Positions 47,445 through 55,995 are shown, counted from the stretch's first letter. The stretch is 64,000 bases of DNA from JANLVJ01 sp031363945 (GCA_031363945.1 JANLVJ010000033.1:124001-188000), one strand, 5' to 3'. Translations and numbers: made by a program. Notes: generated by a model from the sequence alone, not told the origin.

Positions 47445-47861
47445 ATGACTACTTACCCAGAATATATGGTTGCCCCAATGCGGGAGGAACTAAACGTTGC
47501 AGGCTTTGAACAATTACGTTCAGCTGAAGAAGTTAATACTATCCTAAAATCAGAAGGAACTGTTTTTTTGGTTGTTAATTCTGTTTGCGGTTGTGCAGCT
47601 GCAAATGCACGCCCAGCAATTGCAATTGCCGTTAAGAATGAAAAAACTCCAACTCATCTGGTTACTGTTTTTGCAGGCATGGAAAAAGATGCTGTTGATG
47701 CAGCTAGAAATGCAATGCTTCCTTATCCTCCGTCTTCACCAGCAATGGCACTTTTCAAAGACGGCAAATTAGTACATATGATAGAGCGTCATCATATCGA
47801 AGGTCGTCGCGCAGACATGATTGCCGATAACCTGATACAGGCATTTAATGAATATTGTTAA
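47445..47861 (+). CDS. BrxA/BrxB-family bacilliredoxin
   Basis: A 138-residue thioredoxin-fold protein of the YphP/YqiW (BrxA/BrxB) family. The active site CGC is at Cys48-Gly49-Cys50 in VVNSVCGCAAANARPA, and the family segments MEKDAVDAARNAM, YPPSSPAMALFKDG and IERHHIEGR are present. Bacilliredoxins remove bacillithiol from S-bacillithiolated proteins, so the organism very likely makes bacillithiol, in agreement with the YtxJ-like gene at 4.9 kb. It has its own promoter and terminator. Confidence 0.93.
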   Translation: MTTYPEYMVAPMREELNVAGFEQLRSAEEVNTILKSEGTVFLVVNSVCGCAAANARPAIAIAVKNEKTPTHLVTVFAGMEKDAVDAARNAMLPYPPSSPAMALFKDGKLVHMIERHHIEGRRADMIADNLIQAFNEYC

Positions 47862-47909
47862 TCTAAACAGATTAATTGAACCGTAAATTAACGGCATTTA
47901 GTTTGTCAG

Positions 47910-47945
47910 AAAAATCCCGGAACTGAAAAGTAATTGGGATTTTTT
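47910..47945 (+). terminator. Rho-independent terminator of the bacilliredoxin gene
   Basis: AAAAATCCC (47910-47918) / GGGATTTTT (47936-47944) with a 17-base loop, the right arm merging into the T-tract. Confidence 0.7.
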
Positions 47946-48032
47946 ATTTCATTTCTGATCCTACTGAATTAAACCATCGTTCGAGAATCCAAAATTGAAA
48001 AAATTAGCTGAAGGTATAAGTCAAAAAAAAAG

Positions 48033-48827
48033 TTACTGAAATTCTTTGTAAAGAATTCGCTCTAATTCGGCAAGGGAGACATTTACTCTGAGTTTTCCTT
48101 CTTTGGCGAAAGCAATTTCTCCAGTTTCTTCAGAGATAATCAGCGCTACAGAATTCGAATGCTCAGAAATGCCAATTCCTGCCCTATGTCTTAATCCGAA
48201 ATTTGGAGGTAATTCAGTATTGTCTGTCAATGGTAAAATACAGCTTGCAACCTTAATCTGATTATCGGCGATCACAACAGCCCCATCATGCAAGGGGCTG
48301 TACTTATTAAATATACTTTCAAGCAGGCGCTTCGAGACTTTTGCTGATATAGCTTCCCCATTATTATTAAATACCTGTTCATCAAAATTGCGGGCAAAAA
48401 TTATAAGAGCCCCCGTTTTTGTTGTTGTCATTGATTTTATAGCTTCTAAAACCGGCTTTATCTTATCATAACCTACCTGCGCATTGGTAGCAGTATTGCT
48501 AAAAATTCTCGACCAGAACCTGGCTCTGTTATTTGTAAAGTTCTTACCGAGTAATAAGAGAAAGCGCCTGATTTCCTGCTGAAAAATAATAATGAGTGCA
48601 ATAACGCCTACACTCAGGAATTTATCAAGAATCCCCGTAAGCAATTCCATCCGCAGGGCTTTAACGATCCAGTAAAAAAGGGTTATGATACATATACCAA
48701 TGAAAATATTTACGGCAATGGTTCCCCTCAATAAATTAAAAATGAGGTAAATTAAAATTGCAACTACCAGGATATCGAGAAAATCGAGGGCATTAAACTT
48801 CAGAAAACTTATATCATGCCAATTCAT
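48033..48827 (-). CDS. cdaA: Diadenylate cyclase (c-di-AMP synthase), CdaA type
   Basis: Makes cyclic di-AMP from two ATP; in other bacteria this controls potassium and osmolyte balance and the cell wall. The 264 residues have three N-terminal membrane helices followed by the DAC domain with the catalytic DGAVVI motif (SPLHDGAVVIADN) and the RHRAG motif (FGLRHRAGIG). It overlaps the folP stop by 4 bases (ATGA). The CdaR/GlmM neighbours of Firmicutes are missing; linkage to folP is frequent in Bacteroidota, to my knowledge. Confidence 0.95.
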   Translation of the reverse strand: MNWHDISFLKFNALDFLDILVVAILIYLIFNLLRGTIAVNIFIGICIITLFYWIVKALRMELLTGILDKFLSVGVIALIIIFQQEIRRFLLLLGKNFTNNRARFWSRIFSNTATNAQVGYDKIKPVLEAIKSMTTTKTGALIIFARNFDEQVFNNNGEAISAKVSKRLLESIFNKYSPLHDGAVVIADNQIKVASCILPLTDNTELPPNFGLRHRAGIGISEHSNSVALIISEETGEIAFAKEGKLRVNVSLAELERILYKEFQ

Positions 48828-49687
48828 GCTGAGAACTGCTTACAGGTCTTAAATATTTTTATTGCTTCAGCGGCTTCTTTTACATCATGAACCCTAAGAA
48901 TAGATGCTTTATTTTCTAGTGCAATCATATGTGCTGCTGTAGTTCCATTCAAGGCATGGGCAGTATCAGTATTGAGTAATTTGGCAATCATAGATTTTCT
49001 TGACAAACCTACCAGGATAGGAAGGTCAAATAACTTCAATTCAGTCAAGCGGGCAAGTAATTCAAAACTTTGATTCATTTTCTTCGAAAAACCAATTCCC
49101 GGGTCTAGTATAATATCTGTAATTCCTGCCTGCCTGACGATTTCAAGGGTATCACGAAAAAATTTGCTGATGTCAGTTAAAAGGTCATCGTAATCATTCA
49201 ACTCTGTCATAGTTAATGAATTACCCCGCATATGCATTAATACATATGGCAGGCCAGAGTTTGCAACTGACTCAAGCATATTCTCATCCAGATTTCCTGC
49301 AGAGATATCATTGATCATATCAGCACCTTCAGCCGCCGCCATAGTAACTATTTCAGCCCTGTAGGTATCAATTGAAATAATTGCATCTGGAAAATTTTTG
49401 CGTATGCTCTTTAAAGCGGGCTCAAGCCTTGCCCATTCTTGGGCTACTGAAATGGGGATTGAGCCAGGTCTGCTTGACCAGGCACCAAGATCAAGAATAC
49501 CTGCCCCCGATGATAGGTCAGTTTCAGCCTTTTTTAGCAACCTGTCAGCATTTGAATTACTACCGCCATCGTAAAATGAATCGGGGGTGAGATTCAAAAT
49601 AGACATAATACATGGGCTACGTAAATCAAGAAGCTTCCCTCGGGTGTTTATGAATAAATTTGACGAAAAAAAACTATTTTTACCCAT
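48824..49687 (-). CDS. folP: Dihydropteroate synthase
   Basis: Joins p-aminobenzoate to 6-hydroxymethyl-7,8-dihydropterin pyrophosphate, the sulfonamide-sensitive step of folate synthesis. The 287-residue TIM barrel shows SILNLTPDSFYDGG, LDLGAWSSRPGS, INDISAG, LMHMRG, DPGIGFSKK, LVGLSRKSMI and RVHDVKEA. In the second motif GAWSSRPG replaces the usual GGxSTRPG (Ala for Gly, Ser for Thr). The start region overlaps that of the divergent DUF1599 gene by 28 bases. A shorter start at 49606 would cut into the first strand, so I keep ATG 49687. Confidence 0.96.
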   Translation of the reverse strand: MGKNSFFSSNLFINTRGKLLDLRSPCIMSILNLTPDSFYDGGSNSNADRLLKKAETDLSSGAGILDLGAWSSRPGSIPISVAQEWARLEPALKSIRKNFPDAIISIDTYRAEIVTMAAAEGADMINDISAGNLDENMLESVANSGLPYVLMHMRGNSLTMTELNDYDDLLTDISKFFRDTLEIVRQAGITDIILDPGIGFSKKMNQSFELLARLTELKLFDLPILVGLSRKSMIAKLLNTDTAHALNGTTAAHMIALENKASILRVHDVKEAAEAIKIFKTCKQFSA

Positions 49688-50268
49688 CCATTAAAGATAC
49701 AAATAAGCTGGAAACGCAATCTATTACAGTAACCGAATATGCGCTGATCATTCAACACTGCCGGAATATATTTCTTAAAAAAACCCGTGACTATGGCACT
49801 GCCTGGCGTATTTTAAGGCCAACCTCGGTAACGGACCAAATTTATATCAAGGCACTGCGCATACGTACGATTCAACAGACCCTCGAAAATAAGGTTGGTG
49901 AAGGAATTATCCCTGAGTTTATTGGAATTATAAACTATTCTATTATAGGTATTTTGCAACTTGATCTGGTCTCTGAGAAAAATATGGAACTTACTGAACA
50001 GATAGGTTCTATACTCTATGATCAGGTTGTTGCTGAAACGCTTGAGCTGATGCAGGCTAAAAACCATGATTATGGTGAGGCCTGGCGTGATATGCGGGTA
50101 TCATCGATCACTGATCTGATTTTAATGAAACTACTTCGGGTGAAACAGATAGAAGATAATCAGGGACAAACACTTATTTCTGAAGGTATAAGGGCGAACT
50201 ACCAGGATATATTGAATTACGCCGTTTTCGCATTAATTAAACTTAACCATGCCAGAGAAGACTGTTAA
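49660..50268 (+). CDS. DUF1599 protein with two tandem copies of the domain
   Basis: A 202-residue protein of unknown function. It contains the same unit twice: KKTRDYGTAWRILRPTSVTD (about residues 38-57) with IYIKALRIRTIQ, and KNHDYGEAWRDMRVSSITD with LILMKLLRVKQIE about 85 residues later. Each copy ends in an INYSIIGILQL or LNYAVFALIKL helix. The start is TTG at 49660, because no ATG precedes the first domain, and it overlaps the divergent folP start. The fold could resemble all-alpha nucleotide pyrophosphohydrolase-like proteins, but that is a guess. It overlaps the next gene by 20 bases. Confidence 0.85.
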   Translation: MTKKNYFYPSIKDTNKLETQSITVTEYALIIQHCRNIFLKKTRDYGTAWRILRPTSVTDQIYIKALRIRTIQQTLENKVGEGIIPEFIGIINYSIIGILQLDLVSEKNMELTEQIGSILYDQVVAETLELMQAKNHDYGEAWRDMRVSSITDLILMKLLRVKQIEDNQGQTLISEGIRANYQDILNYAVFALIKLNHAREDC

Positions 50269-51442
50269 TCAGGACCCTGTAACTGTTATGCGTTTGCCTG
50301 CTGTAATTACAGGTGTTTTTCGCGCACTTACTGGTCTGCTTTTTATTTTTTCAGGTCTTATCAAAATTAATGATCCACTTGGATTTTCTTATAAGCTGGA
50401 AGAATATAGTGTTGCCTTTAACCTGAAATGGGTTGGTACTTATTCTCTTCTCCTATCTGTTTCATTATGTGTTCTGGAAATTGTACTGGGTGTAGCCATT
50501 TTATTGGGAATGAAAAGCAAGCTGGTGACAAGAGGCCTGCTTGCACTTATAATCTTTTTTGCTTTTTTAACTTTTTATTCTGCCTGGTTTCATAAAGTGA
50601 CTGAATGCGGTTGCTTTGGTGATGCCATACCAATGACCCAGTGGCAGTCGTTTAGTAAAAATGTGTTTTTGCTGTTGATGATTGTTTATATGTGTCGTTA
50701 TTATAAGCTGATAACCCCATTGCTGGGGGCAAGCGCATGCTGGTCTGCAGTACTATTGAGCGCTTTTATTGCTATTTATATAGGTCATTATACCATAAAT
50801 CATTTGCCCGTTTTTGATTTCCTGCCCTACAAAATTGGTAATCATCTGCCAGATTTAATGAAAATACCAAGGGGAGCCCCAACTGATGAATTTGAAATTA
50901 CTTATACGCTTAAAAACAATAAAACAGGGGTAACAAGACAACTAAGCGATAAAGAATACCTGGCTACAAAAATTTACGAAAACAAAGACTGGAAATATAT
51001 CTCGGCATCAGAACCAGTTCTTGTAAAAGCTGGATATCAGGCTCCATTGAAAGATTTTATTATCACCGATGCAATGGGGGTTGACCATACAGATGAAATT
51101 GTCAATAATCAGGGTTATGAACTATTATATATAGAATATGATTTGCACCATACCGACCCTAATATTCAAAGCCGCCTGAATGATCTGGCAACTACTGCTC
51201 AGGAATTTAATGTTAGAACCGTCGGTATTACTGCTGAATCTACCCAGGATGTTGAGCTGTTTTGTAAAAAGGTAAACACCATGTATGAAGTGTTTTACTG
51301 CGATGCCATTCCTCTGGAAATGATTGTGCGGGCAAATCCGGGTATTGTTCTGCTTCATAATGGTACGGTGGTGAATAAATGGCAATATGCTGACCTTCCA
51401 TCATATAAAGAGTTCAAAGAGACTTACTTTCAGCATAATTGA
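50249..51442 (+). CDS. BT_3928-family membrane protein with DoxX/MauE-like domain
   Basis: A 397-residue protein with a DoxX/MauE-like N-terminal half of four or five membrane helices (VFRALTGLLFIFSGLIKIND, LEIVLGVAILLG) and the MauE-type Cys motif ECGCFGDAIPMTQWQSF between helices. This motif is associated with electron or disulfide transfer in relatives. The C-terminal ~190 residues are soluble; the end (VRTVGITAESTQDVELFCKK, IPLEMIVRANPGIVLLHNGTVVNKW) looks like a thioredoxin-fold remnant with no CxxC. The start overlaps the DUF1599 stop by 20 bases; the ABC-permease gene starts at the stop. Function unknown; a thiol-redox role is inferred. Confidence 0.82.
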   Translation: MPEKTVNQDPVTVMRLPAVITGVFRALTGLLFIFSGLIKINDPLGFSYKLEEYSVAFNLKWVGTYSLLLSVSLCVLEIVLGVAILLGMKSKLVTRGLLALIIFFAFLTFYSAWFHKVTECGCFGDAIPMTQWQSFSKNVFLLLMIVYMCRYYKLITPLLGASACWSAVLLSAFIAIYIGHYTINHLPVFDFLPYKIGNHLPDLMKIPRGAPTDEFEITYTLKNNKTGVTRQLSDKEYLATKIYENKDWKYISASEPVLVKAGYQAPLKDFIITDAMGVDHTDEIVNNQGYELLYIEYDLHHTDPNIQSRLNDLATTAQEFNVRTVGITAESTQDVELFCKKVNTMYEVFYCDAIPLEMIVRANPGIVLLHNGTVVNKWQYADLPSYKEFKETYFQHN

Positions 51443-52500
51443 TGATTGGATACATCATACAGAAACTTGCTTATGGGCTTGCCGTACTGGCTGGAATAAT
51501 CTGTATTGTATTTTTTTTATTTAGTGTCTTGCCTGGTGATGCTGCTCAGATGACCATGGGTCAGCGTGCCGATGTTCAGTCACTTGAGTCTGTTAGAAAA
51601 GAGCTTGGCCTTGACAAATCTAAAGGCTTGCAATTCCTGTATTTTGTCAATGATATCTCACCGATCGGGATTCATCCAGCGGATGCTACAACTCAGGCGA
51701 AATACCATTATCTGCCGATTTTAAAAATTTCATCTTCACAGGTATTGGTCTTGAAAAGGCCTTACCTGAGGCGCTCATATCAAACTAAACGAGAGGTGTC
51801 AGATATTCTGGCTGAGACTATTCCCAATACCTTGGTTCTTGCATTTGGGTCAATGGTTTTTGCTACAATAATAGGTCTGTCTTTAGGTATTCTGGCGGCT
51901 TTGAAGCAGCATACCTGGATTGACAAGCTTGCAATCGGTGTTTCTATTATCGGTATATCAGCCCCTTCATTTTTTGCAGGAATCATAATTGCATGGCTCT
52001 TTGGCTATGTGTTAAACAGGTATACCGGTCTTAATATGACAGGGAGTCTTTTCAATTATGATCCGTTTAATGGGCAGGTTCTTAGTTTACAAAATCTTGT
52101 CTTACCCCTTTTGACGCTGGGCCTTAGACCGCTGGCTATCATTGTTCAGTTAACCAGAAGTTCTATGCTTGATGTGTTGAATCAGGATTATATTCGAACA
52201 GCCAGGGCTAAAGGGCTCTCAGAACGTCAGGTGATTTATAAGCATGCCCTTAAAAATGCCTTGAATCCAGTGTTAACGGCAGTTTCAGGCTGGTTCGCCT
52301 CTTTAATGGCGGGTTCATTTTTCGTGGAATATATTTTTGGCTATAATGGTCTGGGTAAGGCCACAGTTGATGCTCTTGAGATGTCAGATTTTCCGGTAGT
52401 TATGGGTTCAATACTCTTTATTGCGGTAATTTTTGTGCTCATCAACCTCCTGGTAGATGTGTTATATGGTTTCCTTGATCCACGGGTATCAATAAATTAA
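51442..52500 (+). CDS. ABC transporter permease, DppB/OppB-like, without partner genes
   Basis: A 352-residue inner-membrane protein with six predicted helices of the binding-protein-dependent peptide-permease type. The N-terminal helix and FSVLPGDAAQMTMGQRADVQSLESVRKELGL-type region is followed by a large loop, then LAETIPNTLVLAFGSMVFATIIG and the EAA loop RTARAKGLSERQVIYKHALKNALNPVLT (quoted in overlapping parts). ATG 51442 (TGATG overlap with the preceding stop) is preferred over the adjacent TTG at 51439. No second permease, ATPase or binding protein is nearby, so partners must be encoded elsewhere. Confidence 0.88.
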   Translation: MIGYIIQKLAYGLAVLAGIICIVFFLFSVLPGDAAQMTMGQRADVQSLESVRKELGLDKSKGLQFLYFVNDISPIGIHPADATTQAKYHYLPILKISSSQVLVLKRPYLRRSYQTKREVSDILAETIPNTLVLAFGSMVFATIIGLSLGILAALKQHTWIDKLAIGVSIIGISAPSFFAGIIIAWLFGYVLNRYTGLNMTGSLFNYDPFNGQVLSLQNLVLPLLTLGLRPLAIIVQLTRSSMLDVLNQDYIRTARAKGLSERQVIYKHALKNALNPVLTAVSGWFASLMAGSFFVEYIFGYNGLGKATVDALEMSDFPVVMGSILFIAVIFVLINLLVDVLYGFLDPRVSIN

Positions 52501-52503
52501 TAC

Positions 52504-53022
52504 ATGAAGATTTTTTTAATAGGTTTTATGGGTGCAGGTAAGAGTAGTATCGGTCGCCTGCTAGCTGAATATTTGGATATTCCATTTTTTGATCAGGATC
52601 AGGTGATTGAAAGTCTCAGTGGATCTTCTGTTTCAACACTGTTTAATGACAGGGGCGAACTATGGTTCAGAGAATATGAAGCAGCTGTGATTCGTGATTT
52701 TGAGTATCCTGAAAATTTTGTATTCTCTACAGGTGGTGGTTGCCCATGCTACCATGATACGATGACTTGGATAAATTTACACGGTCAAAGTATATATCTG
52801 TCTGCACAGGCTGAGGTTCTAGTTTCAAGGTTACGATCAACCAAAGAAAGCCGTCCGTTGATCAGTAGCCTGTCGTCAGCTGATTTTGAGAGGCAAATTG
52901 CTGACAGACTTGCCTTAAGAGTGCCTTTTTATCAGATGGCAACTATCACGGTTGATATGAATGCAGGAGAGAGCACTGAGGCGGTATTTGCTTCGGTTGT
53001 AACAGCACTAAAGATCAGGTGA
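52504..53022 (+). CDS. aroK: Shikimate kinase
   Basis: Phosphorylates shikimate at O3 in aromatic amino acid synthesis. The 172 residues contain the P-loop GFMGAGKSSIGR (7-18), the DQDQVIE shikimate/Mg region, the FREYEAAV segment, STGGGCPCY (substrate glycines) and RPLIS in the lid. It starts 3 bases after the permease stop, so it is the last gene of the DUF1599-BT_3928-permease-aroK unit. Convergent with the phosphoribosyltransferase gene. Confidence 0.95.
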   Translation: MKIFLIGFMGAGKSSIGRLLAEYLDIPFFDQDQVIESLSGSSVSTLFNDRGELWFREYEAAVIRDFEYPENFVFSTGGGCPCYHDTMTWINLHGQSIYLSAQAEVLVSRLRSTKESRPLISSLSSADFERQIADRLALRVPFYQMATITVDMNAGESTEAVFASVVTALKIR

Positions 53023-53115
53023 GTTTTGAAGACGTGCCCAGCTTATCAAAGCTGCCCTTCCCAGGTGATTCTGATTCGGTAATGGTAGTTTATTTATGGG
53101 TGGGCAGGCCACAGT

Positions 53116-53619
53116 TTATTCAAGCATTACACAATCTTCTTTGCCTGCCTCGCCCAATATTACATATACATGTTCATGGGATACAGTTGAAATTTCAAGT
53201 CCGGTAAAGTCGCTTTCAATTGGAAAAAGTTTATGACTTCGGTCAACCAAGACGGCTGTGCGCAATTTTTTTATCCTCAGATTTAAAAATACCCCAAGGC
53301 CATAAGTCAGGCTTTTTCCTGTATTCAGCACATCATCAACAACGATGATCGATTTATTCTCGCATACCTTTAAGTTGAGATCAGTATGGGCCTGCAAACT
53401 TGATCCATCTTTATCAATAGATATTTTGATAAGTACAAGTCGTTGTTTACTGATTTTCTCAATTATTTTTTTCAACATCATTGCAAGCACATAACCCCGA
53501 TCTGCGATTCCGGCAATGATGATCTCATCATCATCTGCCGTATCTTCCATGATCTGGTAGGCCATGCGATCTAATTTCTGATCGATCTGTTTCTTATTTA
53601 ACAATTGCAATGCTGCCAT
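53116..53619 (-). CDS. Type I phosphoribosyltransferase, PyrR-like
   Basis: A 167-residue PRTase-fold protein with the PRPP-binding motif SIIVVDDVLNTGKSLTYGL and the IIAGIADRGYVLAMML loop. It resembles PyrR/uracil-PRTase-like proteins in size and hood region, but PyrR RNA-binding residues cannot be confirmed, and no pyr operon or attenuator is in the window. The reaction is probably ribosyl transfer to a base, or the protein may be regulatory. It follows the uncharacterised gene at 53628 by 8 bases. Confidence 0.85.
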   Translation of the reverse strand: MAALQLLNKKQIDQKLDRMAYQIMEDTADDDEIIIAGIADRGYVLAMMLKKIIEKISKQRLVLIKISIDKDGSSLQAHTDLNLKVCENKSIIVVDDVLNTGKSLTYGLGVFLNLRIKKLRTAVLVDRSHKLFPIESDFTGLEISTVSHEHVYVILGEAGKEDCVMLE

Positions 53620-53627
53620 ATAGGTAG

Positions 53628-54017
53628 TTAATGGTATGGATGAAAAGCAAAGTTAGCACCTTCTGGTACGATCACAAAAAGGCACATGAATTTAGAGGGA
53701 TCTTTAAAGTTTAATTCAAAAAAATCTTTTCGCTCCTCTAGTATAAGTTTCACCTCTATCAGCTCTTCCATGGTTGATGCATGAATGCTCCATTCAGTAC
53801 CGAGCTCATGGCGGTCAAGAATAACTTCACCCAATGATACTTCATGCTGGTGAGCAATGAAAATTGGGTATTTAGAAATTTTATTTTTCAATATTTCTGC
53901 TGAAATTTCCCTGATTGATTCTTGATAATATTTCAGGTCTTTTTCAAGACTTTTCAAGGGACTGACAGGAAGCTTATGTTTTGGGGCCGGCTTATTTTCT
54001 TTTTCTTCTTCTTGCAT
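53628..54017 (-). CDS. Conserved protein of unknown function
   Basis: A 129-residue soluble protein with a charged, Lys/Glu/Pro-rich N-terminus and a folded C-terminal part (YPIFIAHQHEVSLGEVILDRH, STMEELIEVKLI, CLFVIVPEGANFAFHPYH). I do not recognise a family. It overlaps the end of rlmD by 26 bases and precedes the phosphoribosyltransferase by 8 bases, so the three are almost surely one operon, suggesting a role in RNA or nucleotide metabolism; that is inference only. Confidence 0.75.
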   Translation of the reverse strand: MQEEEKENKPAPKHKLPVSPLKSLEKDLKYYQESIREISAEILKNKISKYPIFIAHQHEVSLGEVILDRHELGTEWSIHASTMEELIEVKLILEERKDFFELNFKDPSKFMCLFVIVPEGANFAFHPYH

Positions 54018-55401
54018 AAACTATATTTTCTACATGCTGTGTATGAGGGAACATATCTACAGGCTGGATGCTTATGATTTCATATACCGAATCGAGAAGT
54101 TGCATATCACGGGCCTGAGTGGCTGCATTGCAACTTACATAGATTAATTTTTCAGCAGCAATGTTTCTTAATGCTTCAACAACATCAGCATGCATACCGG
54201 CTCTTGGCGGATCGGTTATGATAACATCAGGCCGGCCATGTTCCCGTATAAAAGCAGGTGATAAAAGATCTTTAATATCACCTGCAAAGAAATCAGTATT
54301 GTTAATATTATTGAGTTTAGAATTTTCAAAGGCATCCTTGACTGCATCCTCAACGTATTCAATTCCTATTACTTTTTTTGCCTTGGCCGCAATGAAATTA
54401 GCAATTGTACCCGTGCCTGTATATAAATCGTAAACGAGTTCATCACCTTGCAAATCAGCATAGTTACGTACCTTTTTATATAAATTATACGCCTGGTTTG
54501 AATTTGTCTGGTAAAAAGATTTCGCGCTGATTTTGAATTTCAGTTCTTCCATCTGCTCAAAAATATGATCGCGACCACTGTATAAGATTACGTCCTGATC
54601 ATATATTGTATCATTCTTCTTGGTATTGATAATATATTGCAAAGAAGAAATTGATGGAAACTGTGTTTTGACGTATTCAAGCATGTTTATGATTTGTGCA
54701 GGTTCGTCACGGGCAAATACAACAATCACCATCAGTTCTGACGGCGAGGCCAGCCTGATGATGAGATTTCTCAGAAAGCCTTTCTGGCTAATTAAATTGA
54801 AAAAATCTAGGTTCTGGGTAATAGCATATTCACGTACCGTGTTTCTTATCTGATTTGAAGGATCAGACTGTAAGAAACAGGTCTCAATATCAAGAATTTT
54901 ATCGAACCTGCCAGGAATATGAAACCCCAGTCCGGGTTCGGTCACTTGCAGCCCGGATTCTACTTCTTCAAGACTCAGCCAGCGTTTATGTGAGAAGGTA
55001 TATTCAAGCTTATTGCGGTAAAATACCTGTTCTATAGATGCCAAAATTGGCTGCATACTTGAAATATCAAGTTTACCAAGTCTCTCCAGTGAGTCCTTTA
55101 CCTGTTTTGCCTTAAACATCAGTTGGGATTCATACGATAGATGCTGCCATTTACAACCTCCACATATGCCAAAATGCGGGCAAAATGGAGCAGACCGATG
55201 ATCAGAATAGGTTTTGAAAGCAGCAATACTTCCTTCCAGTACTGATTTCTTCTTTCTGCGTAATTGTACGTCCACAATATCACCCGGTACAGTCTTTTCA
55301 ACAAAAACAACCTGTCCGTCTGATTTGCCTAATCCTTTTCCATCTTCTGTGATATCAATAATCAGAACATCTTTTAAAATTCCCTCAATTCTTTTTGACA
55401 T
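53992..55401 (-). CDS. rlmD: 23S rRNA (uracil-1939-C5)-methyltransferase, RlmD/RumA type
   Basis: A SAM-dependent RNA m5U methyltransferase with a TRAM domain (residues ~5-60: DVLIIDITEDGKGLGKSDGQ), an iron-sulfur binding Cys set (CPHFGICGGC at Cys74, Cys80, Cys83 plus a later Cys in ETCFLQ), and a catalytic domain with DLYTGTGTIANF, ITDPPRAGMH and the nucleophile Cys in YVSCNAATQARD. 469 residues, normal length. Bacterial paralogues RlmC and RlmCD are close; the specific position 1939 is inferred from the Fe-S/TRAM layout. It heads an operon with two small genes. Confidence 0.9.
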   Translation of the reverse strand: MSKRIEGILKDVLIIDITEDGKGLGKSDGQVVFVEKTVPGDIVDVQLRRKKKSVLEGSIAAFKTYSDHRSAPFCPHFGICGGCKWQHLSYESQLMFKAKQVKDSLERLGKLDISSMQPILASIEQVFYRNKLEYTFSHKRWLSLEEVESGLQVTEPGLGFHIPGRFDKILDIETCFLQSDPSNQIRNTVREYAITQNLDFFNLISQKGFLRNLIIRLASPSELMVIVVFARDEPAQIINMLEYVKTQFPSISSLQYIINTKKNDTIYDQDVILYSGRDHIFEQMEELKFKISAKSFYQTNSNQAYNLYKKVRNYADLQGDELVYDLYTGTGTIANFIAAKAKKVIGIEYVEDAVKDAFENSKLNNINNTDFFAGDIKDLLSPAFIREHGRPDVIITDPPRAGMHADVVEALRNIAAEKLIYVSCNAATQARDMQLLDSVYEIISIQPVDMFPHTQHVENIVYARRRKRK

Positions 55402-55411
55402 GTTTTTTTGG

Positions 55412-55990
55412 TTAACTAAGGGCCCCTTTTATGAGGTAGGGGAGTATCTCTTTTCTGAAACTGATAAAGTTTTTCTTTACATCGGCCACACTAACAGAAG
55501 TGAAGGCAAATGAAAAAACGATACTTTTACTTGCTTTGATCAAAAATCTCAGCCTTTTGGCATAGTCGGCATCATTCTGGGCATTTTTAATCTGACTAAA
55601 GGCTTCAAACAGAAGTTCCTCAAGTTCATTTGAAAATTTCTTTAGAAATTCCTGAGCTCCTGAAGATTCCCTGATAAAATCCCAACCTATAAATTCATTG
55701 CAGGCAGTAAAAGATATTCTACTGGTTCTCAAAATTAACTGGGCAAACTGAATTTTTTCATCTTCTTCAGGTTGAAATGCGACTACTAGTTCTTTGACAC
55801 TTTTTTCAAGGTAATCAAGAAGAATACTGTGCAAGATTAGCTCTTTACTGTCGTAGTATTTATAAATGGTGGCTTTAGCAATTTTTGCCTTATGAGCGAT
55901 TTCATTTACACTGGTCTTATTATAACCATAGCGCCGAAAGAGGTCACGTGAAGCTTTTTTTATGCTGTCAATGATTTTTTCACTGTCCAT
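55412..55990 (-). CDS. TetR/AcrR-family transcriptional regulator
   Basis: A 192-residue repressor type protein: the N-terminal HTH is IKKASRDLFRRYGYNKTSVNEIAHKAKIAKATIYKYYDSKELI, seen here at about residues 9-51 (in parts FRRYGYNKTSVNEIA and AKATIYKYYDSK). The C-terminal ligand domain is unspecific. It lies 5 bases after pheS and 10 before rlmD on the same strand, an unusual place for a regulator, so it may be co-expressed with housekeeping genes. Target and ligand unknown. Confidence 0.92.
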   Translation of the reverse strand: MDSEKIIDSIKKASRDLFRRYGYNKTSVNEIAHKAKIAKATIYKYYDSKELILHSILLDYLEKSVKELVVAFQPEEDEKIQFAQLILRTSRISFTACNEFIGWDFIRESSGAQEFLKKFSNELEELLFEAFSQIKNAQNDADYAKRLRFLIKASKSIVFSFAFTSVSVADVKKNFISFRKEILPYLIKGALS

Positions 55991-55995
55991 AAACC

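Noticed and set aside
53019..53207. Plus-strand open frame after aroK
   Set aside because: Runs into the 3' end of the convergent phosphoribosyltransferase gene and has no protein-like features.
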